A DNA stretch of 64,000 bases, taken from positions 55,315 to 119,314 of the forward strand of contig NZ_LMFZ01000008.1 in the NCBI RefSeq assembly GCF_001427305.1, written 5' to 3'. Below are positions 34,628-44,212 of the stretch, in pieces. The stretch's first letter is position 1. Each line of letters begins with the position of its first letter. A model generated the notes under the pieces. It searched no databases. It saw only the letters and a program-made list of their open reading frames with translations, and was not told the DNA's origin. A program made the position numbers and the translations under genes. Source of the DNA: Duganella sp. Root1480D1. Lineage in GTDB: Bacteria; Pseudomonadota; Gammaproteobacteria; Burkholderiales; Burkholderiaceae_D.

Positions 34628-37600
34628 TTAGCGCGAAGTGATTTCCACATTCCCCAGGTTGTCGTCCGGCTTGCGGTCGATCAGTTTATTGTCCGGATCG
34701 ATGCCGGCCTTGGCCGGGCGGCCGCTGACCACCAGCCTGAAGGTCGATTCGTTGCGGTCAACCAGCCTGCGCTCACGCAGCAGGGTGTTGCCGTCCTTGT
34801 CGTCGACGCCGATCTCGATCAGGTCGTGCAGCGGGATTTCCTTTTCCGCGCCCAGTTCGTCGGAGCGCAGCTTGGCGGCATGCACGGTCAGCGTCACATC
34901 GTACTTGCCGTCCGCGCGCTTCTCAGCGGTGGCGGCAACCAGGCGGTTGTCGAACAGTACGATGGAATTGAACAGGTCATCCACCAGATAAGCCTGCTCC
35001 GGCGGCACGATGCGGCGCAGGCCATCCACCAGCACGGTCACGCTCGGATATGGATCGCCGTGGTAGGAGTACTTGCGCAGCAGTTCAGCCAGCAACTCGT
35101 TGACCCTGGCTTCGCCCACGATGTCGGCCAGCAGGTACATGGCCAGGCTGCCCTTGTGATAGTGGATGTAGTCCTGGTCTTCGTTATCGGCCAGCGGCAG
35201 TTCCTTCTTGTTCTCGGTGGCGCGGCCGAACAGGTATTTGTTCAGGTCATAGCGCAGGAAGCGGCGCATGCGCTGCGGGCCGAAGCTCCTCTTCATCACC
35301 ATCAGCGCGGAGTATTCGGCCAGGGTTTCGCTCAACACCGTGGCGCCGCGCGTGTTGCCGCCGATCAGCTGGTGCGCCCACCACTGGTGCGCCACTTCGT
35401 GCGCCGTGACGTAGGTCGGGTAGTCGATGTCTTTCGGATTCTTGTCGTCCACCCTGGCGATAAAGCCCACCGCTTCCGAATATGGAATCGTGTTCGGGAA
35501 CGATTGCGCATAGCGCTCATAGCGCGGGAATTCCACGATGCGCACGATCTTGTGCTGGTAAGGGCTGAAGTTGCGCGTGTAGTAGTCGAGCGAATCCTTG
35601 ACGCCTTTGACCATGCGGTCCAGGTTGTACTCGTGGCCGGGCTGGTAGTAGATCTCGATGCCCACGTCCTGCCACCAGTCATGCTTGACCGCGTAGCGCG
35701 CCGACTGGAAGGCGTAAAAGTTCAGGATCGGCTGCTCCATCTTGTAGTGGAAGTAGCGGCGGCCGTTCTTGCGCCACTCTTTCACCAGCGCGCCCGGCGC
35801 CACGGCAGTCTGGTCGCCGGAGGTACCCAGGGTGGCCTCAAAGTCGACCCAGTCGGCATCCGCACCGATGTAGTTGCTGGCCAGGCCTTTCGGATCATCG
35901 CGCGGCAGCTTGCGTTCCTGCGCCGGCAAGCCGTGTTTCTTGCGGTCGCGCGGGTCGGTCAGTTCGGCGTGGCGCTGGTAGCCGATGTGCGGCAGCACCG
36001 TGTTGTTGAAGAAGGTGCCGTTGTTCATGACCGGCGTGGTCTTGCCGAGGTTGAAGATGCCCTTCGGTTCGTAGCTCAGTACAAAGTCCAGCGCGATTTT
36101 TTCGCCCGGCTGCAGCGGCTGCTCCAGGCGATAGCTGTAGAAGCCCAGCTCCGTGTCGTTCAGCACGCGGAATGCCTTGCGGCCGAACTGCAATGGCTGC
36201 AGGTCGGCGTCGGTGTCCTGCTGCACGTAGATGGTGTTGATTGTTTGCTGGGTCTTGTTTTCGAGCTGGTACCAGCCCTTTACTTTCAAGGTGCGCTGTT
36301 CCGGATACATGTCCAGGCCAAGCCGCACGCCGGTGATGCGCGGTTGCGCCACAGCCAGTACCTGCTTGTACTTGCGCTCATAATCGGCACGCAAGGAGTC
36401 GCGTCCGAACGGGGTCTTGAAGTTGCTGACGCACAGGTTGTATGTCAGCACAGCCCCGGTGCCGAGGAACAGCGCCAAGCCCAGGCCAAAGGCGCCCAGC
36501 ACCGGCAGCGTCAAGCCGTGGCGCGCCAGGCTGACGCGCTGGCGCCATTCTTCGTTGGTGCCGCGCGGCCAGAACACCACGGCCAACACCATCAGCATGA
36601 CGGCGGCGCCGGCCCAGTACAGCTCGAACCAGCGTTCGCGCGCCATGAAGTGCCCGAAACCGTTCATGTCGGAATAAGGCAGGGCCGGCGTCACGCCGTA
36701 CATCAGCAGCGGATGGTCGAGGCCGAGGGTGGCGAAGGCGATCGTTGCCACGTAGTAGACGATCATCACGAAGTAGGCCACGTATTTGTGATTCACCAGC
36801 ACCTGGGTGGTAATCGCCAGCACGGCAATCAGGGCGCAGGCGGGAAGCTGCACGGTGAACAGCCATTCGAAGTAGAGGCCGGGCTGCAGGTTGAAGTAGC
36901 CTCGGAATAGCTGGATCGACATGCCGACCAGCATGACGATGAACAGCAGCAGCGCCTGCACGCCGATCAGGCCAAACAGCTTGGACAGGATCGGTAGCCA
37001 GCTTGGCACCGGCAGCGCATCCAGCATCTGCGACATGCGGTGCTCGCGTTCGCGCCACACCATTTCGCCGGCATAGAAGGTGGTCACCACCAGCATGAAC
37101 AGCGAGAAGGTGTTGGTCACCATTTCCAGCACCAGGTAGGTGACCGGGTAGGTGCCGGTGCCATACATCGAGCCCATGTCCAGCGAACCGGCATACATGG
37201 TCAGCACGCCGGCCAGCACGATGACGAAGAAGTAAATGTTCTTGGTGGTCTCGCGCAGGTTCAGGTAGCTGAAGCGCATCAGCAGCAGGCCCAGGCTGCG
37301 CTCCTTGAAGTCAGGCTTCTCGCTGGTCGAGGTGGCAGCCTGGGTCAGGTTGCCGGGCAAGTCGCCGTCTGCGCGCGCCGCAGCGCCGCTATCGACCGTG
37401 CTGACAAAGTGGAAGCGCCAGTAGCCGAGCAGCAGCGCCACCAAGGCGAAGGAAGACCAGATCACGCGGTTCAGCAGGAACACGCCTTCCGGCAGCACCA
37501 GGCGCACATTGCGTTCGGCGATCGGCCAGTATTCGGTGAGGCGGATGACGGCAGTGGTGCCGAAGGGATCGATCAGGGCCGCCAGCGTCTTGTAGTCCAG

Positions 37601-38203
37601 GTCGCGCGCCAGGCCCGGCGCCACGATATAGCCAACCAGCATGACCACGCTCGACACATACACCGGCAGCATGCGCCGCGTCAGTGCCGCCAGCACGAAG
37701 AAGATGGCGCCGAAGATGAACAGATTGGGCAGCAGCGACAGCGCGTAAGGCAGCAGGTAGTGCAGCAGGTTGAACGGGCCAAGGCGCTCGGGGTCGATGC
37801 CCGGCACCTGGGTGCCAAGCCAGACGCCCAGCGGGATCGAGGCAAATACCACGCACAGCACCAGCCAGGCGCCGAGGAAGCGGCCCAGCATGTACTGGAA
37901 TTTATGGATCGGGGCGGAGAAGAAGAAGTGGTGCGTTTCGTACTCGAAGTCCTGCTGCACCGAGCGCCCCATCATGGCGGCGACGATGATCACGCCCATG
38001 CAGCCGAGGAAGGAGGAGGTCAGCATGATTGAGCGCGGCGCGTTGATGAACACACGGCCGCCGAAACTGACGATGGCCTCCTTGAACACGCCGCCGGCAG
38101 CGGCCATCCACAGGATAGCCAGCAGCAGGAACATGCCGAAGTAGACCCAGGTCGAGAACAGCTTCAGGCGCTGCTTCGCTTCAAAGAGGGCGATGGCGAA
38201 CAT
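34628..38203 (-). CDS. ABC-2 permease fused to an M1-family aminopeptidase
   Basis: 1191 residues in one frame. The first about 600 residues are membrane: a six-helix ABC-2 permease unit (residues about 15-260), a second set of helices (about 320-600). The last about 550 form an M1 (gluzincin) peptidase with HEVAHQWW at 935 and the downstream glutamate in [12 protein letters not shown]. The whole is the known ABC transporter permease/M1 aminopeptidase architecture found in Bacteroidetes and proteobacteria. The peptidase part would face the periplasm. The ATPase gene ends 11 bp upstream, so they form one operon. Export of a peptide or protein with on-site trimming is inferred; no substrate is known. 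Confidence 0.92.
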   Translation of the reverse strand: MFAIALFEAKQRLKLFSTWVYFGMFLLLAILWMAAAGGVFKEAIVSFGGRVFINAPRSIMLTSSFLGCMGVIIVAAMMGRSVQQDFEYETHHFFFSAPIHKFQYMLGRFLGAWLVLCVVFASIPLGVWLGTQVPGIDPERLGPFNLLHYLLPYALSLLPNLFIFGAIFFVLAALTRRMLPVYVSSVVMLVGYIVAPGLARDLDYKTLAALIDPFGTTAVIRLTEYWPIAERNVRLVLPEGVFLLNRVIWSSFALVALLLGYWRFHFVSTVDSGAAARADGDLPGNLTQAATSTSEKPDFKERSLGLLLMRFSYLNLRETTKNIYFFVIVLAGVLTMYAGSLDMGSMYGTGTYPVTYLVLEMVTNTFSLFMLVVTTFYAGEMVWREREHRMSQMLDALPVPSWLPILSKLFGLIGVQALLLFIVMLVGMSIQLFRGYFNLQPGLYFEWLFTVQLPACALIAVLAITTQVLVNHKYVAYFVMIVYYVATIAFATLGLDHPLLMYGVTPALPYSDMNGFGHFMARERWFELYWAGAAVMLMVLAVVFWPRGTNEEWRQRVSLARHGLTLPVLGAFGLGLALFLGTGAVLTYNLCVSNFKTPFGRDSLRADYERKYKQVLAVAQPRITGVRLGLDMYPEQRTLKVKGWYQLENKTQQTINTIYVQQDTDADLQPLQFGRKAFRVLNDTELGFYSYRLEQPLQPGEKIALDFVLSYEPKGIFNLGKTTPVMNNGTFFNNTVLPHIGYQRHAELTDPRDRKKHGLPAQERKLPRDDPKGLASNYIGADADWVDFEATLGTSGDQTAVAPGALVKEWRKNGRRYFHYKMEQPILNFYAFQSARYAVKHDWWQDVGIEIYYQPGHEYNLDRMVKGVKDSLDYYTRNFSPYQHKIVRIVEFPRYERYAQSFPNTIPYSEAVGFIARVDDKNPKDIDYPTYVTAHEVAHQWWAHQLIGGNTRGATVLSETLAEYSALMVMKRSFGPQRMRRFLRYDLNKYLFGRATENKKELPLADNEDQDYIHYHKGSLAMYLLADIVGEARVNELLAELLRKYSYHGDPYPSVTVLVDGLRRIVPPEQAYLVDDLFNSIVLFDNRLVAATAEKRADGKYDVTLTVHAAKLRSDELGAEKEIPLHDLIEIGVDDKDGNTLLRERRLVDRNESTFRLVVSGRPAKAGIDPDNKLIDRKPDDNLGNVEITSR

Positions 38204-38214
38204 GGCGGCCCCGG

Positions 38215-39108
38215 TCAGTCGCAGGCTTTGCTGACGTCGTGGCGGCCGAGGATGGTCGCGAAGTACAGGTCTTCCAGGTCGCCCAGCGCTTCCTCGAAGC
38301 CGTCGCCCGGATCGTCGTCGTTATAGACGTGGATCAGGGTGCGGCCGGACATCAGGCGGGTCGAGATCACGGCATGGCGCTGCTGGAAATAGGACAGTTC
38401 CTTCTTGTCGATGAAGCGCGCCCAGATCTTGCAGCTCACGTCATCGATCAGTTGCTGGGTGGCGCCGGCCACCAGCAGCTTGCCTTTGTTGATAATGGCC
38501 ATATTGGCGCACAGGTCGGCCACGTCGGACACGATGTGGGTCGACAGGATCACGGTGCGGTCTTCGCCGATGTCGGACAGCAGGTTATGGAAGCGCACGC
38601 GTTCCTGCGGGTCCAGGCCGGCGGTGGGTTCGTCGACGATGATCAGTTTCGGGTCGCCCAGCAGGGCTTGCGCGATGCCGAAGCGCTGGCGCATGCCGCC
38701 GGAGAAGCCGCCCAGGCGCTGGTTGCGCACTTCAAACAGGTTGGTTTGCTGCAGCAGACCGTCGACCACTTCGCGGCGGCGGGCGCGGTTGGACAGTCCT
38801 TTCAGGAGCGCGAAATGGTCCAGCATTTCATAGGCGGTGACCTTGGGGTAGACGCCAAAGTCCTGCGGCAGGTAGCCGAGCAGGCGGCGGATTTCGTCCT
38901 TTTCATCCAGTACATCGAGGTCGCCGAAGAAGACCGAGCCGGAATCGCATTCCTGCAGGGTGGCCAGGGTGCGCATCAGGGTCGACTTGCCGGCGCCATT
39001 CGGGCCCAGCAAGCCGAACATGCCGGACGGGATGGTCAGCGACACATTGTCGAGCGCGACGACCCCATTGGCATAGGTCTTTGATAAATTCTTGATGCGC
39101 AATTGCAT
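38215..39108 (-). CDS. ABC transporter ATP-binding protein
   Basis: 297 residues with all ABC motifs: Walker [10 protein letters not shown] near 35-43, signature [14 protein letters not shown] near 132-145, Walker [15 protein letters not shown] near 153-166 and the H-loop STHIVSDV near 190. The C-terminal 80 residues are an accessory domain. It energises the permease-peptidase fusion 11 bp downstream. Confidence 0.95.
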   Translation of the reverse strand: MQLRIKNLSKTYANGVVALDNVSLTIPSGMFGLLGPNGAGKSTLMRTLATLQECDSGSVFFGDLDVLDEKDEIRRLLGYLPQDFGVYPKVTAYEMLDHFALLKGLSNRARRREVVDGLLQQTNLFEVRNQRLGGFSGGMRQRFGIAQALLGDPKLIIVDEPTAGLDPQERVRFHNLLSDIGEDRTVILSTHIVSDVADLCANMAIINKGKLLVAGATQQLIDDVSCKIWARFIDKKELSYFQQRHAVISTRLMSGRTLIHVYNDDDPGDGFEEALGDLEDLYFATILGRHDVSKACD

Positions 39109-39208
39109 GGTGGCTCCGCTAACCCCTTTTCACATGATGGCATTGTATTGAATGCGCGACATATCGGTTGCCCGTATGCGATGGCCCGCACATTCAGCGC
39201 CCCAGGAT

Positions 39209-39233
39209 GCACTTTCCGGGGAACGGAAAGTGC
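39209..39233. repeat. Perfect 10-bp inverted repeat in divergent intergenic region
   Basis: GCACTTTCCG (39209-39218) and CGGAAAGTGC (39224-39233) enclose GGGAA. It lies between the start of the ABC operon (39108) and a divergent gene (39334). It could be an operator read by an unidentified dimeric regulator, or a leader hairpin; no T-tract follows. Confidence 0.45.
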
Positions 39234-39333
39234 GCTTCCAGCGTTGGTTTAGCATTAAAGTTTCAAGGGTAACAAGGTTGATACCCCCGCGCAAGGAACA
39301 AATCTGGACAAAAGTGCTATATAGTTCCTGGAC

Positions 39334-39786
39334 ATGCAAGTACTCCATCCAAAACTCGACGCTGACGTGCAGGAAAAGATCCTGACTGTGACCCGTTGCG
39401 GGCTGACGGCCAGCGAGTCCACCGGTTTTTTCCGCACCGCGCTTGGGCTGTATTACCTGGCCAGCCTGATGACCAAGGAAGAGCTGGATTTCAAGGCGCT
39501 CGACAAGGCCTTCAACCGCTTCGTCTATCGCTCTATCGGGGGTGGCCACAGCATGACCAGCATCCTGCAGTTCATGAGCGGCGCAAAGGTGGTGGAGGTG
39601 CTGGAGTCGCCGCGCTTCATGCGCGCGATGGCCGATTACCTGCCCGAGGTGCCGGTGGATTCTATTCCCTTCCTGCTTGGCCTGAACCTGGGCGTGGCAA
39701 AGGACATCTCAAAGATCGACGCCCGCGGCCCGGTGGCCGACTGGCTTGAAAAACAGCGCATCCTGCGTGAAGAACAAGAAGGATGA
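39334..39786 (+). CDS. Conserved hypothetical protein
   Basis: 150 residues, all-helical in appearance (DADVQEKILTVTRCGLTASE, FRTALGLYYLASLMTKEE, AMADYLPEVPVDSIPFLLGL), with no signal peptide or metal motif that I recognise. A clear Shine-Dalgarno is missing. It overlaps a second small frame by ATGA at 39783. The position upstream of coq7 may be coincidental. Confidence 0.6.
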   Translation: MQVLHPKLDADVQEKILTVTRCGLTASESTGFFRTALGLYYLASLMTKEELDFKALDKAFNRFVYRSIGGGHSMTSILQFMSGAKVVEVLESPRFMRAMADYLPEVPVDSIPFLLGLNLGVAKDISKIDARGPVADWLEKQRILREEQEG

Positions 39787-39944
39787 AAGTAAGCGAAGTA
39801 TTAGCGTTGCCGGATCAAGCCTTGCGCCGCCCGGTGGATATAAGCGGGTACCTGATCGTTTCAAGCCATCTCTGCTACATCGTTGAGGAAAAGGCGATGG
39901 CGTCGGCCAGTTCGGTGCCTCGAATATGGGACCGCACGAGGTGA
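39783..39944 (+). CDS. Small ORF, possibly frameshifted gene
   Basis: A 53-codon frame begins at the ATG that overlaps the previous stop (ATGA) and has AAGAAGG just upstream, so it looks translated. It opens MKVSEVLALPDQALRRPVDI and then reads SGYLIVSSHLCYIVEEKAM, a plausible folded start, but stops at 39944. The +1 frame continues without a stop to 40035 and contains [14 protein letters not shown], so the true gene may be longer with a frameshift, or this is a degraded gene. No family recognised. Confidence 0.3.
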   Translation: MKVSEVLALPDQALRRPVDISGYLIVSSHLCYIVEEKAMASASSVPRIWDRTR

Positions 39945-40097
39945 GTCTCCTCGGATTCGAGCTGCGCTTTCAATTGCAGGACCGTCAAAGCCGGGGCAAA
40001 TCGTCGAGTGTGAAATCTGGCACGGAATTCCATAGGCAGCCTGCGGCCGGCGCGTCGGCCTATAATGTGGTTTTCCGAACAAGCTGGACGAACCGTC
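39945..40097. other. Region upstream of coq7
   Basis: Contains the remainder of the possible frameshifted small gene (to 40035) and a TATAAT (40061-40066) that is a credible -10 box for coq7, 31 bp before its start codon. No good -35 was found. Confidence 0.4.
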
Positions 40098-40736
40098 ATG
40101 AACCGCTACCACAATCCCCTCGACCGTTTCATCACTGGCGCCGACAAAGCTTTGCGCGTGCTGGCTGGTGTGCACTCGGCATCGCGAGCGAATCCGGCAG
40201 CGCATGCAGCCGATGCGGATATGACGGAGCAGGAACATCGCCACAGCGCGGGCTTGATGCGGGTGAACCATGTGGGAGAGGTGATGGCGCAGGCGCTGTA
40301 CAACTCGCAGTCGCGCTTTGCCAAGAGCGACGAAGCGCGTGCGGCCTTCGATAAGGCCAGCCGCGAAGAGGAAGACCACCTGGCGTGGTGCGCGCAACGC
40401 TTGTCGGAACTGGGCTCGCAGCCGAGCTTCCTGAATCCTTTGTTCTACGCCGGTGCTTATGCGCTGGGCACGGCCGCCGCTCTGGCGGGCGATAAGCAAA
40501 GCCTGGGCTTTGTCGTGGAGACCGAGCGCCAGGTTGAAGCGCACCTGGCCAGCCACCTGGATCGCCTGCCGCCGCAGGACGCCAAGTCCCGCGCCATTGT
40601 CGAGCAAATGCGCGTTGATGAGATTGCACACGGCAAAGCGGCGGAAGACATGGGCGCCGAGAAAACCCCGCTGCCAATCCAGTTGGCGATGAAGGCCATG
40701 TCGAAGGTCATGACTTCGACTACCTACTACATCTAA
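40098..40736 (+). CDS. coq7: Demethoxyubiquinone hydroxylase (Coq7)
   Basis: 212 residues from the ATG at 40098. It is a di-iron monooxygenase of ubiquinone synthesis, hydroxylating the ring before the last methylation. The two helical E-x-x-H motifs are seen: [15 protein letters not shown] then [10 protein letters not shown] in the first half, and [11 protein letters not shown] with [12 protein letters not shown] in the second. The protein ends [11 protein letters not shown], a usual Coq7 ending. No operon partner is apparent, and a small minus-strand gene overlaps its last 4 bp. Confidence 0.95.
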   Translation: MNRYHNPLDRFITGADKALRVLAGVHSASRANPAAHAADADMTEQEHRHSAGLMRVNHVGEVMAQALYNSQSRFAKSDEARAAFDKASREEEDHLAWCAQRLSELGSQPSFLNPLFYAGAYALGTAAALAGDKQSLGFVVETERQVEAHLASHLDRLPPQDAKSRAIVEQMRVDEIAHGKAAEDMGAEKTPLPIQLAMKAMSKVMTSTTYYI

Positions 40737-40948
40737 AACACACGGGCAGCCTTCAGCGCGAGCCCAATGATCACGGTAACGTTCGTGATCGACAATCCGG
40801 CGACCCAGCGTGTCAGTGTAAGTAGTTCGCTTCGCAACGATTCAATTTTGTTGTCGAGTCGGTTGATATCCCCGCGTAACAAGATAATGGCTTCCTTTTG
40901 ATGCTCCATTTCAGTCTCTAGCTTAACGATACGTGGTTCGTAGTCCAT
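40733..40948 (-). CDS. Small coiled-coil membrane protein
   Basis: 71 residues. Residues about 5-45 form an amphipathic coiled coil ([33 protein letters not shown]) and residues 47-68 a single C-terminal membrane helix ([19 protein letters not shown]). The layout resembles phage-type XhlA/hemolysin small proteins. GGGAGGGC lies just upstream of the start. It converges with coq7 (4-bp overlap). Function unknown. Confidence 0.6.
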   Translation of the reverse strand: MDYEPRIVKLETEMEHQKEAIILLRGDINRLDNKIESLRSELLTLTRWVAGLSITNVTVIIGLALKAARVF

Positions 40949-41039
40949 ACGCCCTCCCGCTTGACAGTGGTTAGACTCTGCCGCAGTTTGCGGCGGGAGG
41001 CCTTGAGCTTGGACAGGAAGGGGGGCGGAAAGTTCCGCG

Positions 41040-41780
41040 TCAGGTGTGTGATGCGAGTTCGCTGTTGAGCGCGGCGTGGTAGTCGGCCAATGCCCGGGCG
41101 CGTGGCGTGCCTTCGTCTTCCCATGCGATGGCGTTGTCGACGCGCTTGATCACGGCGGGCAGGGTGGCGATCCAGTCGTCCTTGCGCAGCAGGCGGCGGC
41201 TGGCGGAGACTAATTCTTCGGTTGGGGCGGCGCGCCAACTGATGTGACGCACCAGGTTCAGGGCGAACGGCGGGCAGGTCAGGGATTCGAAGGCGAGCGC
41301 GCCGACCTGTCGGCCCGTCAGCTTGAAGGTGCTGCGTTTGAACCATACGTAGGCCAGCGCGAGCAGCGCGGCGGCGTAGAACAGCAGGATGCCGGCGGCG
41401 ATGGCCATGGTGCCATAGCGGGAAAACAGGCCAGCAGGGACAAGGCCAAACAGGGCCAGTGCCATCAACCAGACAAATGGCGCCAGCACTTTGTAAGGGC
41501 CGAACGCGGGAGGCGTCCAGCGTTGCGAGGCAGGGGCCGCGGCCAGCACCTGCTGCTTCCAGCGCAACGGAAATACTGGGCGGTGGGGCAGCAAGGGATT
41601 GGGCACGAACGGTTCCTTGCCGCGCAAGGTGTAATGCTCGGCGCCGAAATGCAGCGACCAGCGGCCGCCCAGGCTAGCCGCCAGCACGCCTTCATTCGAA
41701 TGCAGCAGCCGCGCCGAGTCGTACAGGTAGAGGCCAACCATGACCGCTACCAGCAGGATTTCGGCGTGGATTGCAATCAA
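41040..41780 (-). CDS. Membrane protein of unknown function
   Basis: 246 residues from a TTG start at 41780 that overlaps the stop of the DUF2167 gene (TTGA), which suggests translational coupling; there is no ATG nearby in frame. One N-terminal helix (AEILLVAVMVGLYLYDSA) and two or three central helices (VLAPFVWLMALALFGLVPAG, MAIAAGILLFYAAALLALAY) are followed by a soluble C-terminal 80 residues. I do not recognise the family. It probably works with the DUF2167 membrane protein. Confidence 0.7.
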   Translation of the reverse strand: MIAIHAEILLVAVMVGLYLYDSARLLHSNEGVLAASLGGRWSLHFGAEHYTLRGKEPFVPNPLLPHRPVFPLRWKQQVLAAAPASQRWTPPAFGPYKVLAPFVWLMALALFGLVPAGLFSRYGTMAIAAGILLFYAAALLALAYVWFKRSTFKLTGRQVGALAFESLTCPPFALNLVRHISWRAAPTEELVSASRRLLRKDDWIATLPAVIKRVDNAIAWEDEGTPRARALADYHAALNSELASHT

Positions 41781-42628
41781 TTGCTGCTTTCTTTCTTCTT
41801 GAACAGCGACTTCAGGCCGGCGACGGCTGCTACGCCACCGACAGCGACCAGTTTCCACATCTTGGCCAGGAACAGGGCCGCGGCGGCCCAGAAACCTTTC
41901 TTGGTTGCGATGACAGCGGCGCCGCCGGTCACCAGCGCGGCCAGGCCGAATTCGGCAACGTGGTCGCCCGGCTTGAACTCAGAGTACTTCTCGCCGTCGT
42001 TGTAATCGAAGCCGGTCAACACTTTGCGGAAGCTTGCCACGTCGGAGTCCAGGGTTTCAGGCGAGGACACCAGGGTCGCGCTCATCACGCCGCTGCGGCC
42101 CAGCAGGCGGATGGTGTAGTTCAGCGAAATGCCGTCATCCGAGCGCACTTTCAGGCCCCATTCCAATTGCTTGGTCTTTTCGTCGTAGTGCGGCGGAACG
42201 TACCAGCCTTCGGTGTACAGCGCGCCGAAGCCGAGACGCTTGCGTTCTTCATTGGCCGGGCCGTCGTTATCCTTCAGGGTTTTCAGCAGTGCATCGGCGT
42301 CGATCTTGTCGCCTTCCTTCACGTAGCCGCTTGGGTCGAAGGTGAAGGTCGCCCACCAGCCGCCCTCGGTATCCAGGATGGTGTAGTTGCCGTTTTCCGG
42401 CAGGTTTCCGGTCAGCTCCAGGAAGCGGCGCGAATTCTTATCGTCCAGGAACTGGATCTTGTCGCTTGGCGTTTTCAGGGTTGCCTTGGAGGCAATGGCT
42501 TCGGCGCGCGGCCCGGTATGCCAGTCCAGCTTATTGAATTCTGCCTTGCGCTGTTCGGCAGTCATTTGATCTGCCATGGCCAATACCGGCACCAGAGCAA
42601 GCGCAACCACCCAGTTACGAATCTTCAT
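41777..42628 (-). CDS. DUF2167 domain-containing membrane protein
   Basis: 283 residues. A signal peptide (WVVALALVPVLAMA) is followed by a large periplasmic region with the DUF2167 pattern I recall (GWWATFTFDPSGYVKEGDKI, AWYVPPHYDEKTKQL-like stretch TEGWYVPPHYDEKTKQLEWG) and C-terminal helices (GDHVAEFGLAALVTGGAAVI, FWAAAALFLAKMWKLVAVGG) ending in a basic tail FKKKESSN. The function is unknown. It forms an operon with the membrane protein that overlaps its stop. Confidence 0.88.
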   Translation of the reverse strand: MKIRNWVVALALVPVLAMADQMTAEQRKAEFNKLDWHTGPRAEAIASKATLKTPSDKIQFLDDKNSRRFLELTGNLPENGNYTILDTEGGWWATFTFDPSGYVKEGDKIDADALLKTLKDNDGPANEERKRLGFGALYTEGWYVPPHYDEKTKQLEWGLKVRSDDGISLNYTIRLLGRSGVMSATLVSSPETLDSDVASFRKVLTGFDYNDGEKYSEFKPGDHVAEFGLAALVTGGAAVIATKKGFWAAAALFLAKMWKLVAVGGVAAVAGLKSLFKKKESSN

Positions 42629-42706
42629 TGTTATTTCCCCGTTGAGTTATTTTTGGATAAACCCAAGAGGATAGCAGGCCGGAAGCCTTTCAAAATACTC
42701 ACTTTC

Positions 42707-43114
42707 TCACATCCGCAAGCTGCGTTCGATGGCGCCGGAAGCGGCAGCCTTCAACAGCCGCTGGAATTTCGGGCATTCCGCATGGCTGGGTGCAGGGCAG
42801 GCTGCGGCGTGGCGCAGCCCTTCGCTCATGGCTTTGAGGCGCTTGGCCAGCGCGTCGATTTCCTCCGCCTTGGCCAGCAGGAAGGCGCGGTCGATGGAGG
42901 TGCCGCCGTCGGGCGTGAACATCGAGCCGATTTCGTCCAGCGACAGGCCCGCGGACTGGCCGAGTGAAATGATGGCCAGCGTATCGAGCACGCCGGGCGC
43001 ATAGGTGCGCCGCAAGCCATGGCGGCCGGCCGGCTTGATCAGGCCCTTTTTTTCGTAATAGCGCAAGGTGGAAGCGGCCATGCCCGAGCGCTGCGCGACT
43101 TCGGCAATATCCAT
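42707..43114 (-). CDS. MerR-family transcriptional regulator
   Basis: 135 residues from the ATG at 43114. A typical MerR helix-turn-helix opens the protein (MDIAEVAQRSGMAASTLRYY, then EKKGLIKPAG) and a dimerisation helix follows. The C-terminal effector region lacks the two clearly spaced cysteines of metal-sensing MerR proteins (it has AAACPAPSHAEC only near the end). It is divergent from the DUF2938/flavodoxin pair, with a 67-bp interval that contains the MerR-type promoter described at 43126-43156. Confidence 0.9.
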   Translation of the reverse strand: MDIAEVAQRSGMAASTLRYYEKKGLIKPAGRHGLRRTYAPGVLDTLAIISLGQSAGLSLDEIGSMFTPDGGTSIDRAFLLAKAEEIDALAKRLKAMSEGLRHAAACPAPSHAECPKFQRLLKAAASGAIERSLRM

Positions 43115-43125
43115 CAAAAAATTCC

Positions 43126-43156
43126 TTGACTTGAAGTTGACTTCAACTTCTACAGT
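43126..43156 (+). promoter_or_regulatory. MerR-type promoter and operator
   Basis: TTGACT (43126-43131) and TACAGT (43151-43156) are 19 bp apart, the over-long spacer that MerR activators untwist. Inside it lies the operator AAGTTGA-CT-TCAACTT (43134-43149), a perfect 7-bp inverted repeat. It reads toward the DUF2938 gene. Confidence 0.75.
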
Positions 43157-43181
43157 GTGCCCATCAACCAGGGAGATTGCA

Positions 43182-43655
43182 ATGGAAATCATCATGATCG
43201 GCATTGGCGCCACCGCCGTTTTCGACTTGTGGCTGCTGCTGCTCAAGCGCATGGGCGTGAAGACCATGAACATGGCCATCATCGGCCGCTGGGCCGGGCA
43301 CCTTGCGCAAGGCCGCTTTGCGCATCAGTCGATTGCGGCTTCGCCAGCCGTCAGCGGCGAGCGCGCGCTGGGGTGGCTGGTGCATTACGCAACGGGCGTG
43401 GCGTTTGCCGGTGCGCTGGTGGCGGTTGCCGGCCAGGGATGGCTGCATGCACCCAGCATCGGGCCCGCGCTGGCCGTCGGCATCGCAACCGTTGGCGCGC
43501 CGCTGTTCGTCATGCAGCCTTCGATGGGACTTGGCGTGGCATCGCGCAAAACACCGGCGCCAGTGCAGAACTGCTTGCGCAGCCTGACCAACCACACCGT
43601 TTTCGGACTCGGACTTTACCTGTCCGCTTTACTCATCAAAGGAATCGCGCAATGA
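43182..43655 (+). CDS. DUF2938 membrane protein
   Basis: 157 residues with four helices (IIMIGIGATAVFDLWLLLL, YATGVAFAGALVAVAGQGW, LAVGIATVGAPLFVMQPSMG, FGLGLYLSALLIKGIA). It is recognisable as DUF2938 from the N-terminal pattern and the conserved QPSMGLG motif. GGGAGA precedes the ATG. The neighbouring MerR and its promoter imply induction by a small molecule. It overlaps the flavodoxin gene by ATGA. Confidence 0.88.
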   Translation: MEIIMIGIGATAVFDLWLLLLKRMGVKTMNMAIIGRWAGHLAQGRFAHQSIAASPAVSGERALGWLVHYATGVAFAGALVAVAGQGWLHAPSIGPALAVGIATVGAPLFVMQPSMGLGVASRKTPAPVQNCLRSLTNHTVFGLGLYLSALLIKGIAQ

Positions 43656-44212
43656 AGAAACTCGCAGTCATTTACCACAGCGCCCATGGCCACACGGAGC
43701 ATATCGCTTCGCACATCGCGCAAGGCGCCGCCAGCGTGACGGGAACGGAAGTGCATGTGTTGAAAGCATCGGAGCTGGCAGGGGCGCCCGAAACGCTCCT
43801 GCAGTACGATGGCGTGCTGCTTGGATCGCCGACCTACCTGGGCGGCGTGTCTGGCGTCTTCAAGTCCTTCATGGACGCTACCGGCAAAATGTGGCGCACG
43901 CAGCAGTTGAAAGGCAAGCTGGCGGGAGGCTTCACGGTGTCGTCGCTGCCGGCAGGGGACAAGCAATCGACGCTGGTGTCGATGTTCACCTTCTGCATGC
44001 AGCACGGGATGATATGGGCCGGCAATCCGATCATTCCAGAGCAGCACTCGGGCGTGCCCTACGATGAAGCGGCCAACCGCCTCGGTTCCTGGTCCGGCCT
44101 GATGGCGCAGGCCGGGCATGGAACGGCGGCGCATGAATTCACCGCCGGTGACCTCAAGACGGCCCGCATGTTCGGGCAGGGCTTTGCCGAGACCTTGCTC
44201 AGGCTTCGATAA
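43652..44212 (+). CDS. Flavodoxin-family NAD(P)H-dependent oxidoreductase (WrbA-like)
   Basis: 186 residues. The FMN phosphate loop is YHSAHGHTEHIA near 8-19, and the conserved GSPTYLGGVSGVFKSFMD near 70-87 is typical of WrbA/NAD(P)H:quinone reductases. It reduces quinones or similar electrophiles using FMN. The ATGA overlap with the DUF2938 gene shows that both are translated as one unit, controlled by the divergent MerR protein. Its last 14 bp overlap the convergent osmC-like gene. Confidence 0.88.
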   Translation: MKKLAVIYHSAHGHTEHIASHIAQGAASVTGTEVHVLKASELAGAPETLLQYDGVLLGSPTYLGGVSGVFKSFMDATGKMWRTQQLKGKLAGGFTVSSLPAGDKQSTLVSMFTFCMQHGMIWAGNPIIPEQHSGVPYDEAANRLGSWSGLMAQAGHGTAAHEFTAGDLKTARMFGQGFAETLLRLR

